Positions 46,741-59,814 of a DNA stretch of 64,000 bases are shown in pieces; within the stretch, counting starts at the first letter, position 1, and every line of letters begins with the position of its first letter. The notes under the pieces were generated by a model. The model worked only from the letters and a program-made list of their open reading frames with translations. It was not told where the DNA came from and did not search any database. The translations under genes and the position numbers were made by a program. Origin of the DNA: Ephemerocybe angulata (lineage: Eukaryota; Basidiomycota; Agaricomycetes; Agaricales; Psathyrellaceae); the NCBI GenBank assembly GCA_013368325.1, contig JAACJK010000001.1, positions 2,914,001 to 2,978,000 on the forward strand, read 5' to 3'.

Positions 46741-49146
46741 TTACAATGCTCCATACATCAAAGCCCCGTCCACGATAGTAGCCCTGACCTTTGCATCCAA
46801 GATCTCATCAAATGCCGCATCTTCGCGCATAATGTCACGATCCAGAACCGTAAAGTCTGCCTTCTTCCCCACTTCCAGGCTTCCGACTTCATTTTCAGCA
46901 AAAGCGGCATATGCAGCGTCAAGGGTCATCCCCTTGAGAGCCTGTCTGCGTGTAAGCTTCTCTGCAGGGTACCATCCGCCTAGACCATGAGGGGAGGTGC
47001 CTCGCAGACTCGAGTCGGAATGAGAGAGGCGCGCGACGGCAGCGTAGAAACCCAGGAGTGGGTTCACGCCTTCGACTGGGAAGTCTGAGCCCAACGGTAA
47101 GACCTTATTGGGCGAGTTTCTGTGAATGTGGTCAAGTTTATGAAAGGACCGTCTTGAGATTAAGATGTAACTCACTGTAGCAATGTTTGGTAGGCGTATG
47201 CATACTTGATACGCTCAGACCCCTGTAAATCATTGTTTAGAAATCGATTTCTGTGATATTGAGGCCACGCAGACATACCAAGCGTGTCTCCGCGTACCAC
47301 ATATCCGAGGTGCTAAACGTTACAAGTTAGCAACCGAGGTTCCAGCGTTCTGCTTGTATGTGTACAACTCACGCATGGGTAGGCTGGACGCTTGCTATAA
47401 CTGTAATAGATACGGAACCAGCCTCAGTTCACCAAGTTTATGAGCCGGCGCCGGAACAAGCACTCACCTCCGAGACGACCAATCCTATCGAGATCGCTGC
47501 TCTCGAATATCTGTGCATGCTCAATCCTAGGCCTCATCCTCTCCACCTCGTACATTTTCTCCCCATGTTCTTCTTGGCCGAGAACGGCTTCGAGAACGTC
47601 CAATACAGCCTTGTTCGCGCGGTCGCCAATGCAGTGGATGTTCTATGGGGTAAATGCGTCGCACATCAATTTTAAAGGCCCACCTAGGGTGAAGACAAAA
47701 GGACAAAGCTGACCGTCTGCCATCCATCCGCCCAGAACTTCTGAACAAACTCGTTCAGCACCTCTGGGCGGGTCTGCATGATGCCTTTTGTGCTCGGGTT
47801 ATCGCTGTATGGTTCGAGCAGCGCTGCTCCCCATGATCCCAGTGCACCATCCGTGAAAAGCTTGACAGCTCGTAGATTCAACCTCTCGTCCTTTCCGTAA
47901 TTATAAAGGCGGGGGAAGGAGGTTGTGTCGTTGCCCCAGTAGGTCGTGGAAGGCGAGTTGGCCATGAGGTACATGCGGAGTGGTAGCGTACCCTCGTCTG
48001 CGATCCTGGAGGGTAAAAATCAGCTGATAGATACATATCTGGTTGTAGCAGTTGCTCACTTGCGGTAAAACGCGATGGACTTCGCATCCGTCGCAGCATC
48101 ATGGATCGACGTTAGGCCGTACTTCAAAGCCATCCCCGCTGACTTGTCAAAGTAGTCTTGTACTTGCGAATCTGACCATTCAGGCTCTGGGATGAGGTTC
48201 ATGGCTTTGTCCATGAATATCCCAGTAGCGTTCCCGTCACCTCTTCTCATGATCTTGCCTCCGTCCTTCTCTATCTCGTCGTCCTTAGATGACGGGGGAA
48301 GAGCACCCGTAGCTGACATGATTTCGAGCACGCGGGTCGAGACCCATTTTGCGTGAACGTCGATTCTGCTGAGAGAGATGGGCCGCCCGCGAAGAATTGG
48401 AGACTTGTCGAGGTCATCCTAGACTGGGAGGGTTAGTGACTTGGACGAGACGTGATCAACAGGACGGGCGTACGGCAGTCGGAAACTCGGCGCCTTCCCC
48501 TCCATTCCACTTCGTCTGGTCCCACCCCATACCCTCAATCCACTTCTCCTTATTGCTTTCGACCTCGCGGTGGCTCTTCACGTATTCCTCAAGCGTAGTA
48601 ATGACATCCTCCAGTGACTTGGTCTGTGTCAGGGGCAGCTGAAGCATGTACCCGTTGTGGATGACGTGGGCGTGGGCATCGGTAAATCCAGGGTATAGTG
48701 CTTCGACGGGGGAGAGTTGAATGGCTTTTGGGCCGGGAGTGAGCTTCTCGAGAAGTGTGATTAGTGTATCTTGGAAAGGGATATATGACAGCAAGTTCTG
48801 GGCGGGAAGTTGGGTGACAATGTCCAAAACGCTCGCATGCTGTGCTGCACGCGTCTCGCGGTAGACCTCATCTATAGAGCAGCAATACCCCATGTTTTAA
48901 ATGCATAATCAGAGAAAGAAAGGTGTAGAACTCACTAAACTCCCCAACTGCAGCAATCCTACCGCCAACAACCCCTAAGCACTCCACCCGTTCCGGGTCC
49001 GCGACCGTGTATATCTGCTTCGTCGGTGAACACACCGTATATGTGCCTCCCAATCCGCTCCCAGAGGATGAGAGCCACGAGCTGAATACCGTAGTCGTTG
49101 TCAACAACCCGAGAACAGGTAGTAGTCTCTTGAAGGTAGACGCCAT
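46741..49146 (-). CDS. YtcJ-like amidohydrolase (Amidohydro_3) with N-terminal signal/anchor
   Basis: Metal-dependent hydrolase of the amidohydrolase superfamily. Substrate unknown. It begins MASTFKRLLPVLGLLTTTTV, a signal peptide or anchor, so it likely enters the secretory path. Motifs: YPGFTDAHAHVIHNGY (HxH metal ligands), WIEGMGWDQTKW, ISLSRIDVHAKWVST, GLTSIHDAAT, RAVKLFTDGALGSWGAAL, NIHCIGDRANKAVLDVL, RIEHAQI and LPLGSDFPVEGVNP (the final Asp). The C-terminus is GKKADFTVLDRDI. About eight exons with introns of 50-80 nt. The frame is preserved throughout. The start at 49146 is the first ATG and fits the signal peptide. Confidence 0.88.
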
Positions 49147-51920
49147 GGTGGAGGTCGGTCAGAAGGGCAGGCAAGCCGCAAGCAAGGCCAAAGCTAACGA
49201 CACCGCTTTTCGTCTAGAGGTCACTCCCATCCAAAGAAATTCTGGGCGATGGCCCGCTCTCAATTCACAAGGACTTGAAATAAGCTATGGGTAAGAATAT
49301 AGCGTGCCAGAGAGGGTAACCTGAGTAGCGAGTGGAACAAGTTCATCGTGGCAGGCGCTTGGCTGAGGGGCTTTGGAGGGGCTGCCAAACACTCGAGTGG
49401 ACACTGGATACGGGATGAACGTGAAGTTCGCGAGTAGCATAGAAACATCTAACCGAGCACCGTACACATACCCGGGCGTGACTCTTGATTACGGTTAACA
49501 GCAAGGGGGGACTTTACATGTTGAAGGTCAGTCAGTAAGGTCCTGGTAAGCGCTCAGATAGAAAATAAGCGCCCACTGATGATATGCCGTGGAGCATCTC
49601 CAGGCAGTCACGGTAGCGAACGAATAGTAGCACTCGTGTGCACACCCATAGTATGCTGTATGCTGTAGTTCTGCAGGGTGCCCATTTCTGGAGTGGGTGT
49701 GTACCTGTGGAGTGCTACTATCTCGGTGATACGGAACCCATCATGGAAGGAGGGGGCTCTACCGTACGTACCTCTCTTGACAACAGGCTGTGCAAATGGT
49801 GCCCGTTAATAAATCATTGGCGCTTATAAGGCAAATTGGGATCAGCAAGCGGTAGAATTCGAAGTTGAGCTGGAGTTGCTAAGCGCCCGTCTTCTCCTCC
49901 ATCTCCGTTTCCCACAGAACCTCGTGCAAAAAGTCACCATTCGGGCCAACATGAGCTCCGTCTCATCCCATTGACATAGAAAAAGGCCAGCCTAGCTTTG
50001 GCGAGACCAACAAGCTCTATCCCCAATCACTTTTACTCAATGCAGATAGAAGATAGAAGTCGTCGCATCCCTCCATTTTACCAAACGATCATGCCATATC
50101 GAAGCCACCCTACACTGGTGCGGTGCCTCCACCCTATCTCCATGGGCCTCTTTAACTTTCTTTAACTTTCTGCCAGCCGTATTAACACCACTCCACCGCA
50201 GCTCCTGGCCATTGTCACCCCAGTTTGAAGCGTATCATACCAAAATCATGTCATCTGAACCCGGGGATTACATGATGCTTTACAGTTGGGTGATCAGGCG
50301 ACGAGGGCTACTTCCGATCCAGAAGCAGGACTTCCAGATTCGAAGGTGCTTTCGAAGGCGAAGGAGATAAGATAAGAAGACGGCGGACGGAGATGGTCTT
50401 GGGGAGCTGGAAGAGGAAGGTTGGGTGCGGCCTCGTGGGTGAGAGGTTAAATTAAGGTGTGTTTGTGGAAGCAGTCTGCATGTCAGCAGGGCAGGAGGTG
50501 AACGGGATCGAGCGGAGAAGGGGGCTGTCAATTAATGTTGCTGATTGTCATTGTCATCGGACGCTGAGCAAGCTTGAGGTGGGTGTGTGCAAAGCCAGCA
50601 CCGTTTCAATTTGGCAATTCGAAAGGGTAGGAAGATCATGGGGTTCCCGGTGACGAGGTTGTAGTTTGTAGGGATAGAACACCATTCCTCAACATTCCTC
50701 ATTACTGGTATATTTACCGTGTACTCTCACTGTGTGTCGACCCTGAGCTCGGAAGATAACGATTGCAGCCCGTTTGCTCATGAAGCTCCGGTCAACGCTC
50801 CTCGAGATTGTATTCAGTTCGGGACTTGAGGAGGTGGCTGGCTACACACCCCCTGAACATCTCGCAGTGGGTTAATATACCCGCTGTCCTGGGTGAAACA
50901 TTCTATCTGACGTATACCCGCCACCCTTTTGGCGAGCCAGACTTGCTCGCTGAAACGGTCATCGAGGAGCACACTGCATGATACATATCCCGTTCCTCTA
51001 ATACTCTCTCTCTATAATTATCTGTCGGGCGAGCGAGGCCGCTTAGCTGTGTACCAAACGGGGATCTCAATCGAATTCTGAGACGGACAATGTCTTGTCG
51101 CGCTGGTGACCGCGTCGACCTGGCCTCGACGCGGCGCGGCGCGCACTGCAGGCCAATGTGCACTATCGAGTTGACCTTTACACTAGCGACAATAGGGAAT
51201 TGCGGTGTCAGCTGGAGGGTAACCTGCGCAGTCTCTGGTCACTGGAGCAGTGGAGTTGAATACAAAACGGTCGTATTGATTTGTTTGAATTGAGATGCAC
51301 GGATGATGATATACAACTGGTGTTGATGGGATTACGAAGGGAGTGAAAGAGCGCCCCTTTCTTCCCAACATCCGTCACCTTCCACCACTGTCCTCTACCT
51401 CTCTTTTCGCTTTATATTTCAGGGACCGTGTGATGTGAGTGGAGGATAGGGTTTCCTCGGCTATGGCTCACGAAGGTTTAGACCGTGCGGCGCCAGGAAG
51501 AGCTTAGACGCTCGCTGGCTCGAAACAGGTACGAAACAGGCCTAGTTCGAAGGCGTCTGCCACAGCCAAACCTAGTTGCTTATCAGCGTCAAGCTCGAAC
51601 ACGTTGTCTGCCACCGTCACACACATATCCATACGCAATCCTGTCGCTTTCGAGCGACCCGTACATCGAAACGAGGCTTTGACAGGCCTCCAAATCCAGG
51701 ATCCAGGTCGAACGTTGGGGAACACGAACGAAGACACGCAAGAACTCGCACAGCCCACGACCACTCACGCCAATCACTCATACATTCACTAGACGCGGTG
51801 ATAACGATAAGCTTTGCGCTTGGACCTTTACCTATTGGACATAGCTTCGAGAATCGACTCTTGAGCCCCACCGCGACGACCAGCAACAGTCACAACAACG
51901 ATAATACCCAGTAAAGCAAC
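49147..51920. other. Large divergent intergenic region, 2.8 kb
   Basis: It separates the amidohydrolase and phosphatase start codons. Apart from the 96-bp inverted repeat at 49625-49720, I see no gene, repeat array or RNA. Several short frames exist on both strands without domains. The last about 400 bp probably carries the 5' leader of the phosphatase gene, with several upstream ATGs. Confidence 0.45.
49625..49720. repeat. 96-bp imperfect inverted repeat (small MITE-like hairpin)
   Basis: Left arm TAGTAGCACTCGTGTGCACA and right arm (inverse) TAGTAGCACTCCACAGGTAC share an 11-bp outer match, then more matching further in (cacaccca against tgggtgtg). The loop is about 45 bp. No clear target duplication is visible (gcgaa before, tctcg after). 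Confidence 0.5.
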
Positions 51921-54900
51921 ATGAACCATGGTCTCGAATACCCTCCAGGGCTCCTTGACACCCTGGCGGTCGTCTCCCCAGCCCCAACTCCCTCGCTCTC
52001 CCCATCCTCACCAATGAAGCCACCTCGAACGCCCCAACCCATCCGCTTGCTACCCCCCTCGCTCTTCACGTCACTGCACCGTACGCATCTCCTGGCACAC
52101 CCGCCGGACCACGTGCTGTTCCCTTTTCTGCACGGCCTTGAGGGCGACAATGACGCGCAGAACACATTCTTCGCCAACGCCGCCGCGGGCAGCCATTGGG
52201 TCGTCGGCGTCGAGGTGCCCGTCGTACCACCGGCGGGCCACGGAAAGATGCCCAAGAGCCATGCGAGCTTGATGGTGCAGGGCGCGATATCCAGTTCTTC
52301 CGCGTCGGCGAAGCCGGCCGCGGGGCTCGGGGGCCCCGTCGTGCAGCACCACCAGCTACTGAGGCCAAAGGTGCCCAGATACCGCGGCCTCGTGTGGGTC
52401 GTATGCGAGGAGGACGTCAAGGGGCACGGGGACCGGGTGACCCTAAGCGTCTTGCGACGGAAGGCGCTCGTCGAGGAGGGCGAGGGCGTTAGTGCGGATA
52501 TGCACGATGACGACGACGATGACGACGACGAGAGCGGGACAAGCAGTTGGGACGAGGACGAGGAGATGACGGAGGACAGCGATCTAGAGCTCGACGCAGA
52601 TGATGAGCGGGAAGTGCGCGTTGTCGATGCGGCGGACGAGCAGGAACTTGGGGAGGGGATTCCGCCAAAGGCTGCGGCGGCCCTGTCGAAGGAGCAAATG
52701 GACCAAATGCCCTATATGCACCCCGTCATCTCGCCCCATGCCCATCCGACGCTGTCGTCGATCAATACGTCCTTCACCTCGCCTGCCTCCACTGATACGG
52801 AGCCAGATACGACCACCACTACGTCGAGCAGCATCAGCATCAACAGCGATGCGGGCAGCGTCGCCAGCACTGCTCCGACGAGTGTCAGCGGTAGCCCAAC
52901 GAGCCCCAGCCCGTCCTACCCCCAGGTCATACAACTTGAAGAGGTCGAAGCCCCATTACCCGGCTCACCTGCAACGGCCACGACGACGTCGTCCGCTGCC
53001 CCTCTCAAGGATGTCGAGGCTGCCGAGGAGGAGAGTGGTAACAAGAAACGCCGTAAGGACAAGGACATCGGAGATTTGAAGAAGGATGCTGGTGTTGCAC
53101 CCAAGACGAAGAGGAAGCGGGGCGAGAGAAAGACGGATCCCGCTGCGCCCCCGCTCTTGACATGCACATTCAGGCCGAAGGAGCTCCTGAGGAAGAGGAG
53201 GGTACCTGCTCCAGGTGCTTCGAGCGCCGCCGCTGCTGCTACGGCCGATGGAGAGAAAGGGGAGGCAAAGAAGGGCGAGTTGGTTTGGGAGTTTGTCCCT
53301 GCGCGTGTGCCCGATGGTATATCGTTGAGGAACTTTGGAATTCAGATGGTGCGTTTACCCATGTTCTCACTCCAGATAGTGCTCAAAGATGTGTTGGCAA
53401 TAGCCAATCTATGCTACGATATCCGACATCGTTATCTACTCTCCATCTGGTCCGACGAAAGCCACAGTCGCACTTGCGGAGCGCTTCCGCCAGGCTATTG
53501 AGCGGAAGCGGAAAGAACGAGTCAAGGCGCTCAAAGGCGTTGTCTACTCTCAAGTTCACCAGGGGCACGGGTCACAGCAGCAACAGCAAGGTGCGGGAAG
53601 CAATCCATTTATCAGGATAGAGGATGTGTTGAAGGCTGAGAGGGAGAAGAGGGACGCTGAGAGGGCGGAGCGGAAGAAGGGGAAGGCTGAAAAGGAGAAA
53701 GTGGGAAAGGCGGACGCGGAGAAGGACAAGGGCGCTGCTGAACCGCAAGTTGATGGGGAACCCCCCTCGTCAGATCTGACACCGCCTACCTCATCATCAG
53801 ACGGACCGACCTCAGCGACACTGACTCCCTCGTCACCCTCTCCATCAGACAGTGACTCGGACTCTTCGTCGTACTCGTACACATCTGACATCGATGACGA
53901 AGAAGAGGAGGACCTCGAGACACGCATGTTGGACACAGCTGAGAGGTACCTCCTCTCGCTTGTGGAGGACGATCTGTTGGACTACAATGTCTTCATCTTG
54001 GATGGAGGTGAAGATGAGATGCGGAAAGTTGCCTCCAAGGATGGTGGAGGGATGGCGCACCTCATGATGCGCTCTTGTGGCTCTGGCGTTCCTGGAGGCG
54101 TTGATCATGGACGTGTGGGTGTAATCGCTTCATCCAAGGGTTCAAGTGCTGCGACGGGCCCCCATACGATAAGGTCGGATGGGGAGTTGCAAGGGGAAAA
54201 GGAAGTAGAGGCACGCGCAGACCTGAGGGCGAGCGTGGAGAGGATGGACGTGGATGTTGACTCAGAGGGCGTGCTGGGCGATATGGATGTAGACGCGCAG
54301 GGTGGAGGCGATTATATGCTTGTTGACCATCAGACATCGAAAGAGGACTTTGCAACTCAGAACAAGGAACAAGTCGACGACGACGACGATCTGCCATCAG
54401 CACCCATTCCAAACACAGTCGACTTTGCATTACGCGAGAAAGAGGAAATGCGAGATCTCACCAAGGCGTCGGAGATTATCAGTTTATTCCCGTCCTCAAA
54501 ATACGGCGACAGGTCGTCGCCTCCCGGCACGGCGACCGGGATGACATTCAAGCCATGGACGGCATCCCCACTTGACATGGCGAGCCCTGCATCAACGTCT
54601 TCAACCCCGCTTTCGGGGCAGGGTCAACCCCTCCATCTCCAGCATTTATCGAAGCTCATCCCACCTTCATCCCCTAGTCGTAGCCCGACAGTGTCTTCGT
54701 TCCAAGGCCAGCAAGCCCAGACTCCAACAGTCGAATATGCGTTTACCCATCCAGACACGAGTGTGGATATCTCGAGCCCTGCAACCTTTTATGACCCCCT
54801 CGTTGGCCAGGTGTTCCTAGGGAACTCCGGTGATGTGCCCTTGGCTGCGAATGCGAAACCTGGGGTGTTCACATTCGCGAGCGGAAAGGTTGCACGGACA

Positions 54901-57612
54901 GGCTCTCGAGAGCCACCTCAGGACCGCCAAGCGGAGGACAAGGAAGGTGGAGAGAAGGAGGAAGGGAGCGACGAGGAGCTTGGTGCTGATGATCCTTTTA
55001 GCTACGCTGCGACGAACGATCCTGCCAGTGGGTTTGGGTACGATATCTGCATCGAGTGCCACGAGATGGCGCCATTCCCTACACCCGCGCACGTGAGGGC
55101 CGCGGAGGAGCACTTGAGTGTGTTAGAGGTCATGTGGAGGGACAGATGTGTTGAGCGGGAGAAGGCGAAGCGGAACCAGGCGGCCAAGGCGGCGAGGCTC
55201 CAGCGAACAGAGTTGGACCCTAAAATCCAAGAAGAGAAGGACGATGGACTGGAGGATGGGGACGACGAGGAGGACGACGATGAAGATGAAAGTCCTATCA
55301 TTGTACCGCCCCGGCCACCTCCGCATGCGAACGCCGTCATCCACCTACCCTTCCCCAGCTCGCCGCCCAACACGCAGCAGACGATGGCCCAGCTTATACC
55401 CGTCATGCGGTTCCTCGAAAAGTGGATCCGGCCAGTGCCTGGCGAGGTCAAGATCGAGGTCGAGGTGCGAAAGAAGAAGGATACCACACCCACCCCGGCT
55501 TCGACGCAGCAGGAGCAGAACGCGAGCGGTGTGCGAAGGTGGTCGAGCTCTGTTGCGAATCTGATGCCGTCTGTGTTTGGAGGAGGGAGTAACACCAGCG
55601 CTGCTGCCTCTCCACCACTGTCAACTACATCGGCGCGCTCGAGGTCGTTCACGACGCCCGCGCCTTCGTCCCACCATCGAAACTCGTCTACGTCTTCAGC
55701 GACATCGGCTGGTGGAAGCCCAGCACCCACGCATCCGACAAGGCCTTTGAAACTTCTTCTGTACAGTGCCGATGGATATACGGAATCTTCCCTTGGCGCT
55801 CTGTGCTTGCTGATGAGCATCAAGGGCCTCACACTACCTGAGGCGTACCTGGATCTGCAAGTCGGGAAACGGCGCAGCTTCTTCGTTTACTCACACGACC
55901 TTGGAGTGCTACGCCGCGTTGAAAGTCGTCTCATTGAGGAAAGAGAGCGGGAGAGAGAGAGGGCGCAGAGGGAGAAGGAGAGGCAGGAGCTAGAGCGCAT
56001 GGTCCGGGAGGCGCGGGAAAGGGAGGTGCGCGAGAGGGTGGCGAGAGAAGAGCGGGCCGGGAGGTCGGAGGAGGAGACAGGAGTGATGTTGAATGCAAAT
56101 GGGAAGCGGACCATTGGGAGCGTGCATGGAGGCGCTGTTGGGGGGCCAGGTGCTGCGGAGAAGGGCCCTGGAGGAGGCTTGAGTTTGTTCAAGGTGTTCG
56201 GCGGTGGGAGCGTTCCGCCGCCCCGGGCGGCATCTCCAGCCTCTGGTGCGGCTGGTGGTACTGGGGGAAAGCCTGCGCATGCGTTCAAAGGCCGACCAGC
56301 TGCGAAGAGTGTGTCGTTCTCCCAGGCGCCGAAGTGGGGCCAAGCGACTCAGCAGGGTGCTGCAGCTGCTTCAAGTCAAGCACCCTCAGGAGCCTTTCGC
56401 GTACCGCCAACCATCCCACAAGGCGTGCCCGTCCCTTCGCCAAGTGGTCACATCTCACTACGCCCGCCTGAGGAGTATACCGGCAGCCTTCCCGTCAATG
56501 CAGGTGGTATGATGCACCAGCAGAGGAAGGAGGCCACATTACCCCCGACCCCATCAGGGATTGCGACCTCTTCGTCTGATGGCCAGGCGGGTGGCAGTGG
56601 TGCGCAACGGCAGACCGGTGCCAAACGTCCAAGAGCGAATACGAGCCCATGGCTGCCTAGTTTCTTTGGCGGGGATCATCAAAGCTGGTTCAACGACCCT
56701 CGATTCGATGGGAGTTTCCCAAGTCGAGTCCTACCATTCTTATATCTGGGAAACCTGTGAGTACCGCTGCTTTAGGCGAATTATATTCTGTTTTAGGTGT
56801 TCAGATTGGCTGATTGATGGTTCTTGGATCGTAATTAGAAACCATGCTTCGAACGTCTACATGCTGCATGCGCTGGGGATCACGCACGTCGTCTCGGTCG
56901 GGGAATGTGCACTCCTACCACCGCCGTACCATATGGTCGGCCATGGATCTGGCGGAGGCAACGCCAGTAACGCTGGGCCAGCTTGTTCACCTCGCGCACC
57001 TCATCACTCCGGACATGGAAACGGGTCTGCTCGGTCAGGACATGGGTCCCTGTGGATTGAGGAACGTGAGGGGCGAATCAAGGTGTTGGATATCAAGGGT
57101 GTTTGCGATGATGGGATTGATACTCTGGAACCGCAGCTTGAGCCAATATGTGATTGGATTGACAAGGCGAGAGAGGAGGGAGGGCAGGTGTTGGTTCATT
57201 GTAGGGTGGGGGTTAGTCGGAGTGCGACTGTTACAGTGAGTTCTGTCGACCTTTATTCGGTGATCGTGTTGCTAACGCATTCTCCGACATATAGATTGCC
57301 TACGTCATGAAGCACCTCTCCCTGCCTCTAGTGGATGCCTATCTAATTGTGAGATCGCGACGACTGTCGGTCTTGATTCAGCCCAACATGCGATTGCTTT
57401 ACAACCTCTGCGGTTGGGAGATCAAGCTTGCGAAGGAGAGAGCTGGGTGGGTTGAGGACGATGAGAACGGCTCCTCGTTGATGGGAGCGGAAACGAAGGG
57501 GAGAGAGAGAGTTAAGATGGAGCGAAGGTTAGAGCGAGAGTTGGCCAGAACGTTGACCTGGCCATATCTCTCGATGGAGGTTCATAAGTTGAACGAGAAG
57601 TATCTGCATTAA
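51921..57612 (+). CDS. PPS1: Large Pps1-like dual-specificity protein phosphatase
   Basis: Four exons (51921-53348, 53404-56756, 56839-57235, 57295-57612) give 1,831 residues, over twice the length of yeast Pps1. The catalytic DSP domain is at the C-terminus: SRVLPFLYLGNLNHASNVYM, ALGITHVVSVGE, the general-acid loop VLDIKGVCDD, the loop VLVHCRVGVSRSATVT (HCx5R), and AYVMKHLSLPLVDAY. Upstream is a Pps1-type region with SADGYTESSLGALCLLMSIK (a decayed phosphatase-like domain without its Cys) and the block NFGIQMPIYATISDIVIYSP. Long disordered inserts include an acidic run DDDDDDDDE, Pro/Ser-rich stretches and a Glu/Arg helix. By analogy it would act in S-phase or morphogenesis control; that is inference. 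Confidence 0.87.
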
Positions 57613-58016
57613 CATTTCCTTTGTGCTTCGTGTCATCATTTTTTATCTTGTACCATTGCTTTCCTTTTGCGCTTTCCGGATTCGTTTTATGTAAAGTATA
57701 TGTGGCCTGTGTTCAGTAGTGTTTTTAGTGTGTGTACTCTCCACCTGTAGTTTTATTTGCGTCACTCTGCCTCGCTTGTTAGTTGTCGTCTCCATTCGTC
57801 TCATGTATACTGCCCCTTCCTTCCACTGCTTTCCGTTTCTTTACTTTCTTCACCGTCCTGCCTCGCTGTATATTCTCTTTCACCGTCTCATCGTTCTACT
57901 GCTTGTACCTCACACATTCCCATACATCACCAATGCACATTCTCTGACATAGACCCAGGCTTCGAATTAGATATACAGGCCTCTAATAAAGTTGACGAGG
58001 GTTGAAGATTGCAAGG
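57613..58016. other. Convergent 3' flanks, phosphatase and cysteine-rich protein genes
   Basis: T-rich 3' region of the phosphatase gene, then the 3' flank of the minus-strand cysteine-rich gene. No supported gene. Confidence 0.45.
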
Positions 58017-58720
58017 TCATATAAGAGCACCCAGAAGACCAAACCAAGCCATAACTACTCCCAGTCCTGCCCCAGACGTGACACTCCGAGTCCCGGCATT
58101 CTTTGCTGCTGTTTCCTTCTCTTTTTCTGCCTTCTCTGCAGCAGGCGATCCCGGGGTTGGTGGAACATCCATCGTCACATTAATATTCGGATATCCTTTG
58201 AGGTCACATCCAGTCGAATAGCCTGCCACCGCGTTCCCCGATCAGCCTTGCCATTGTCAATGTGATACAAGTAAACTGAAGGCTCACCATTGATCAAATC
58301 CGTATACTCTTTCTGTGAAATCCCCGTCGTCTCTGGCCCGACATCCACCACGCACTGCAAGCACTTCTGGAAGAGTACCTGCGTGCTGTTCGCACAGAGA
58401 CACGGGATGGCGACCTTCTCGCTGACACCGTCGCCGCTGCATGGATCGGTAATTTTGAAAAAGTCCTCGCAGGTGACGCAGTTCCTGAGGACCTGGAGGG
58501 GGATCCCAGCGTCCGCTGCCTCCTCCTCTGTGACCGATAGTTCGTCGGAGCTTGTGTCGTTTGAGGGCGCCTGGGGCAGGGCGAAGGCTATAGCGGTAGA
58601 AGTGAGAAAGGTCGGTCAGCGTCTCTCGGAAGGGTTGGGTAGTGCTAGTCAGTGCGCACCAATGGATACAGCAAGTAGCCCATATAGGACTGAGGACACC
58701 GGGGACGCAATTCGAACCAT
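58017..58720 (-). CDS. GPI-anchored small cysteine-rich secreted protein
   Basis: Three exons (58660-58720, 58288-58587, 58017-58222) give 188 residues. The signal peptide MVRIASPVSSVLYGLLAVSI is cut near AFALPQ. The mature part has a cysteine pattern: LRNCVTCEDFFKITDPC, VAIPCLCAN, LFQKCLQCVVD and STGCDLKGYPNINVTM. A Pro/Ser/Lys/Glu/Ala linker follows, then a C-terminal hydrophobic stretch GLGVVMAWFGLLGALI typical of a GPI signal. It is predicted to sit on the plasma membrane or wall. The family is not one I can name. A decayed paralog is at 43568-44200 and a relic at 60660-60775. Confidence 0.82.
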
Positions 58721-59224
58721 CGTGGGCCTCGCTCGGAACCGTTAGCGAAGTCAAATAGTAAGCGTTCCTGTCGACGTAAGAGCAAGAGCAAAGAACACGT
58801 CGATCCCGTTAACCTTTTATTCAGAGTCTGGGATTTCTTGAACGTCCGATTGAATGTGTGTGTAACGACGCCAGCACACCCCTCCTGTTGACTTTGCGCG
58901 CCCGAGTTACGGGCGAATATCCCAGGATGGGGATTCAAGTTGGCAACGAGCGCCCATCGGGTTCCTTGGGCGCCATTAAGGCGCGATTCTTATTCAAAAA
59001 GGACAGGAATACACTTGGGATGTCATCGGCGTCCATGAGGACGGGGAATGGAGCATGCGCTGTACTTGGATTAGCGCTGGCAGCACATCTTTACTTTGGC
59101 AGTTTTTGCCCCAATTGAGGTCTCGTTATGACGGCAAGGCACTGAATCCATGGCGCCTACAGCCCTCGTAATAGTATTACGGCTCAGGTGTCCAACATAG
59201 GACTCTTATGAGGTGGTTCCCTCG

Positions 59225-59293
59225 CCGAACTCTTCGGGGTCGAAAGAGCGCCCACACAATGTTGAATACAGAGAGCAAAAGAAATATATATTA
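59225..59293. repeat. 69-bp direct repeat, copy 1
   Basis: Shares ccgaactcttcggggtcgaa, a variant of the gcgcccacacaatg core, and gagagcaaaagaaatatata with the copy at 60818-60885, about 1.6 kb away. It lies downstream of the cysteine-rich gene promoter; the second copy lies beside the cysteine-rich relic. It may be a remnant of a segmental duplication or of a retroelement end. Confidence 0.55.
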
Positions 59294-59814
59294 TCCCGAG
59301 TTGGCGAGCTAAATACGACAGCCGGGACAAGTCCGTCCATAAGATTCAACACCAGAAAGAAGTTGTCGAACTATTGAGAAGAGAGAGAGTAAACTATATA
59401 GAGTCTTTTAACGTGCTCTTGGTTACTTCCGAAGAAGCGTAAGCCCAAAGTCCCGCGGCAAGGGGGCACGAGGAAGAAGTCGGTCGGGGGCCCCGACTCC
59501 CACCCACTTCGGGAAAAGGAAACGACTGACCTTGTTTTTACACACCCCGAGTACGACTGATTCTTCAGAGGTCCTGAGACGTGGGCCTGGCCGTTTAACT
59601 CCCAGGTAGAACAGAGGTTCTCCCCGTCGGAGTCGTACTCGGCCCGCGGGGCTTTAGTGCGTCCACTGCTCGGTCTCCTTTGCAGGATTGCGATGGGAGT
59701 GGGACGCGGCGTCGCGGGACTTGTGCGCCCCCAGTGTACAGCGTGCTGGCTGCAGTGAAGGCGCGGGTGTGTGTGGGGGGGAGGGGGGGAGGGTTTGGAC
59801 ATTCGGACACAAAA

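Noticed and set aside
59371..59802. A 143-codon minus-strand frame in the repeat region
   Set aside because: There is no domain, the composition is Pro/Ser/Arg-rich in GC-rich DNA, and it lies between repeats.
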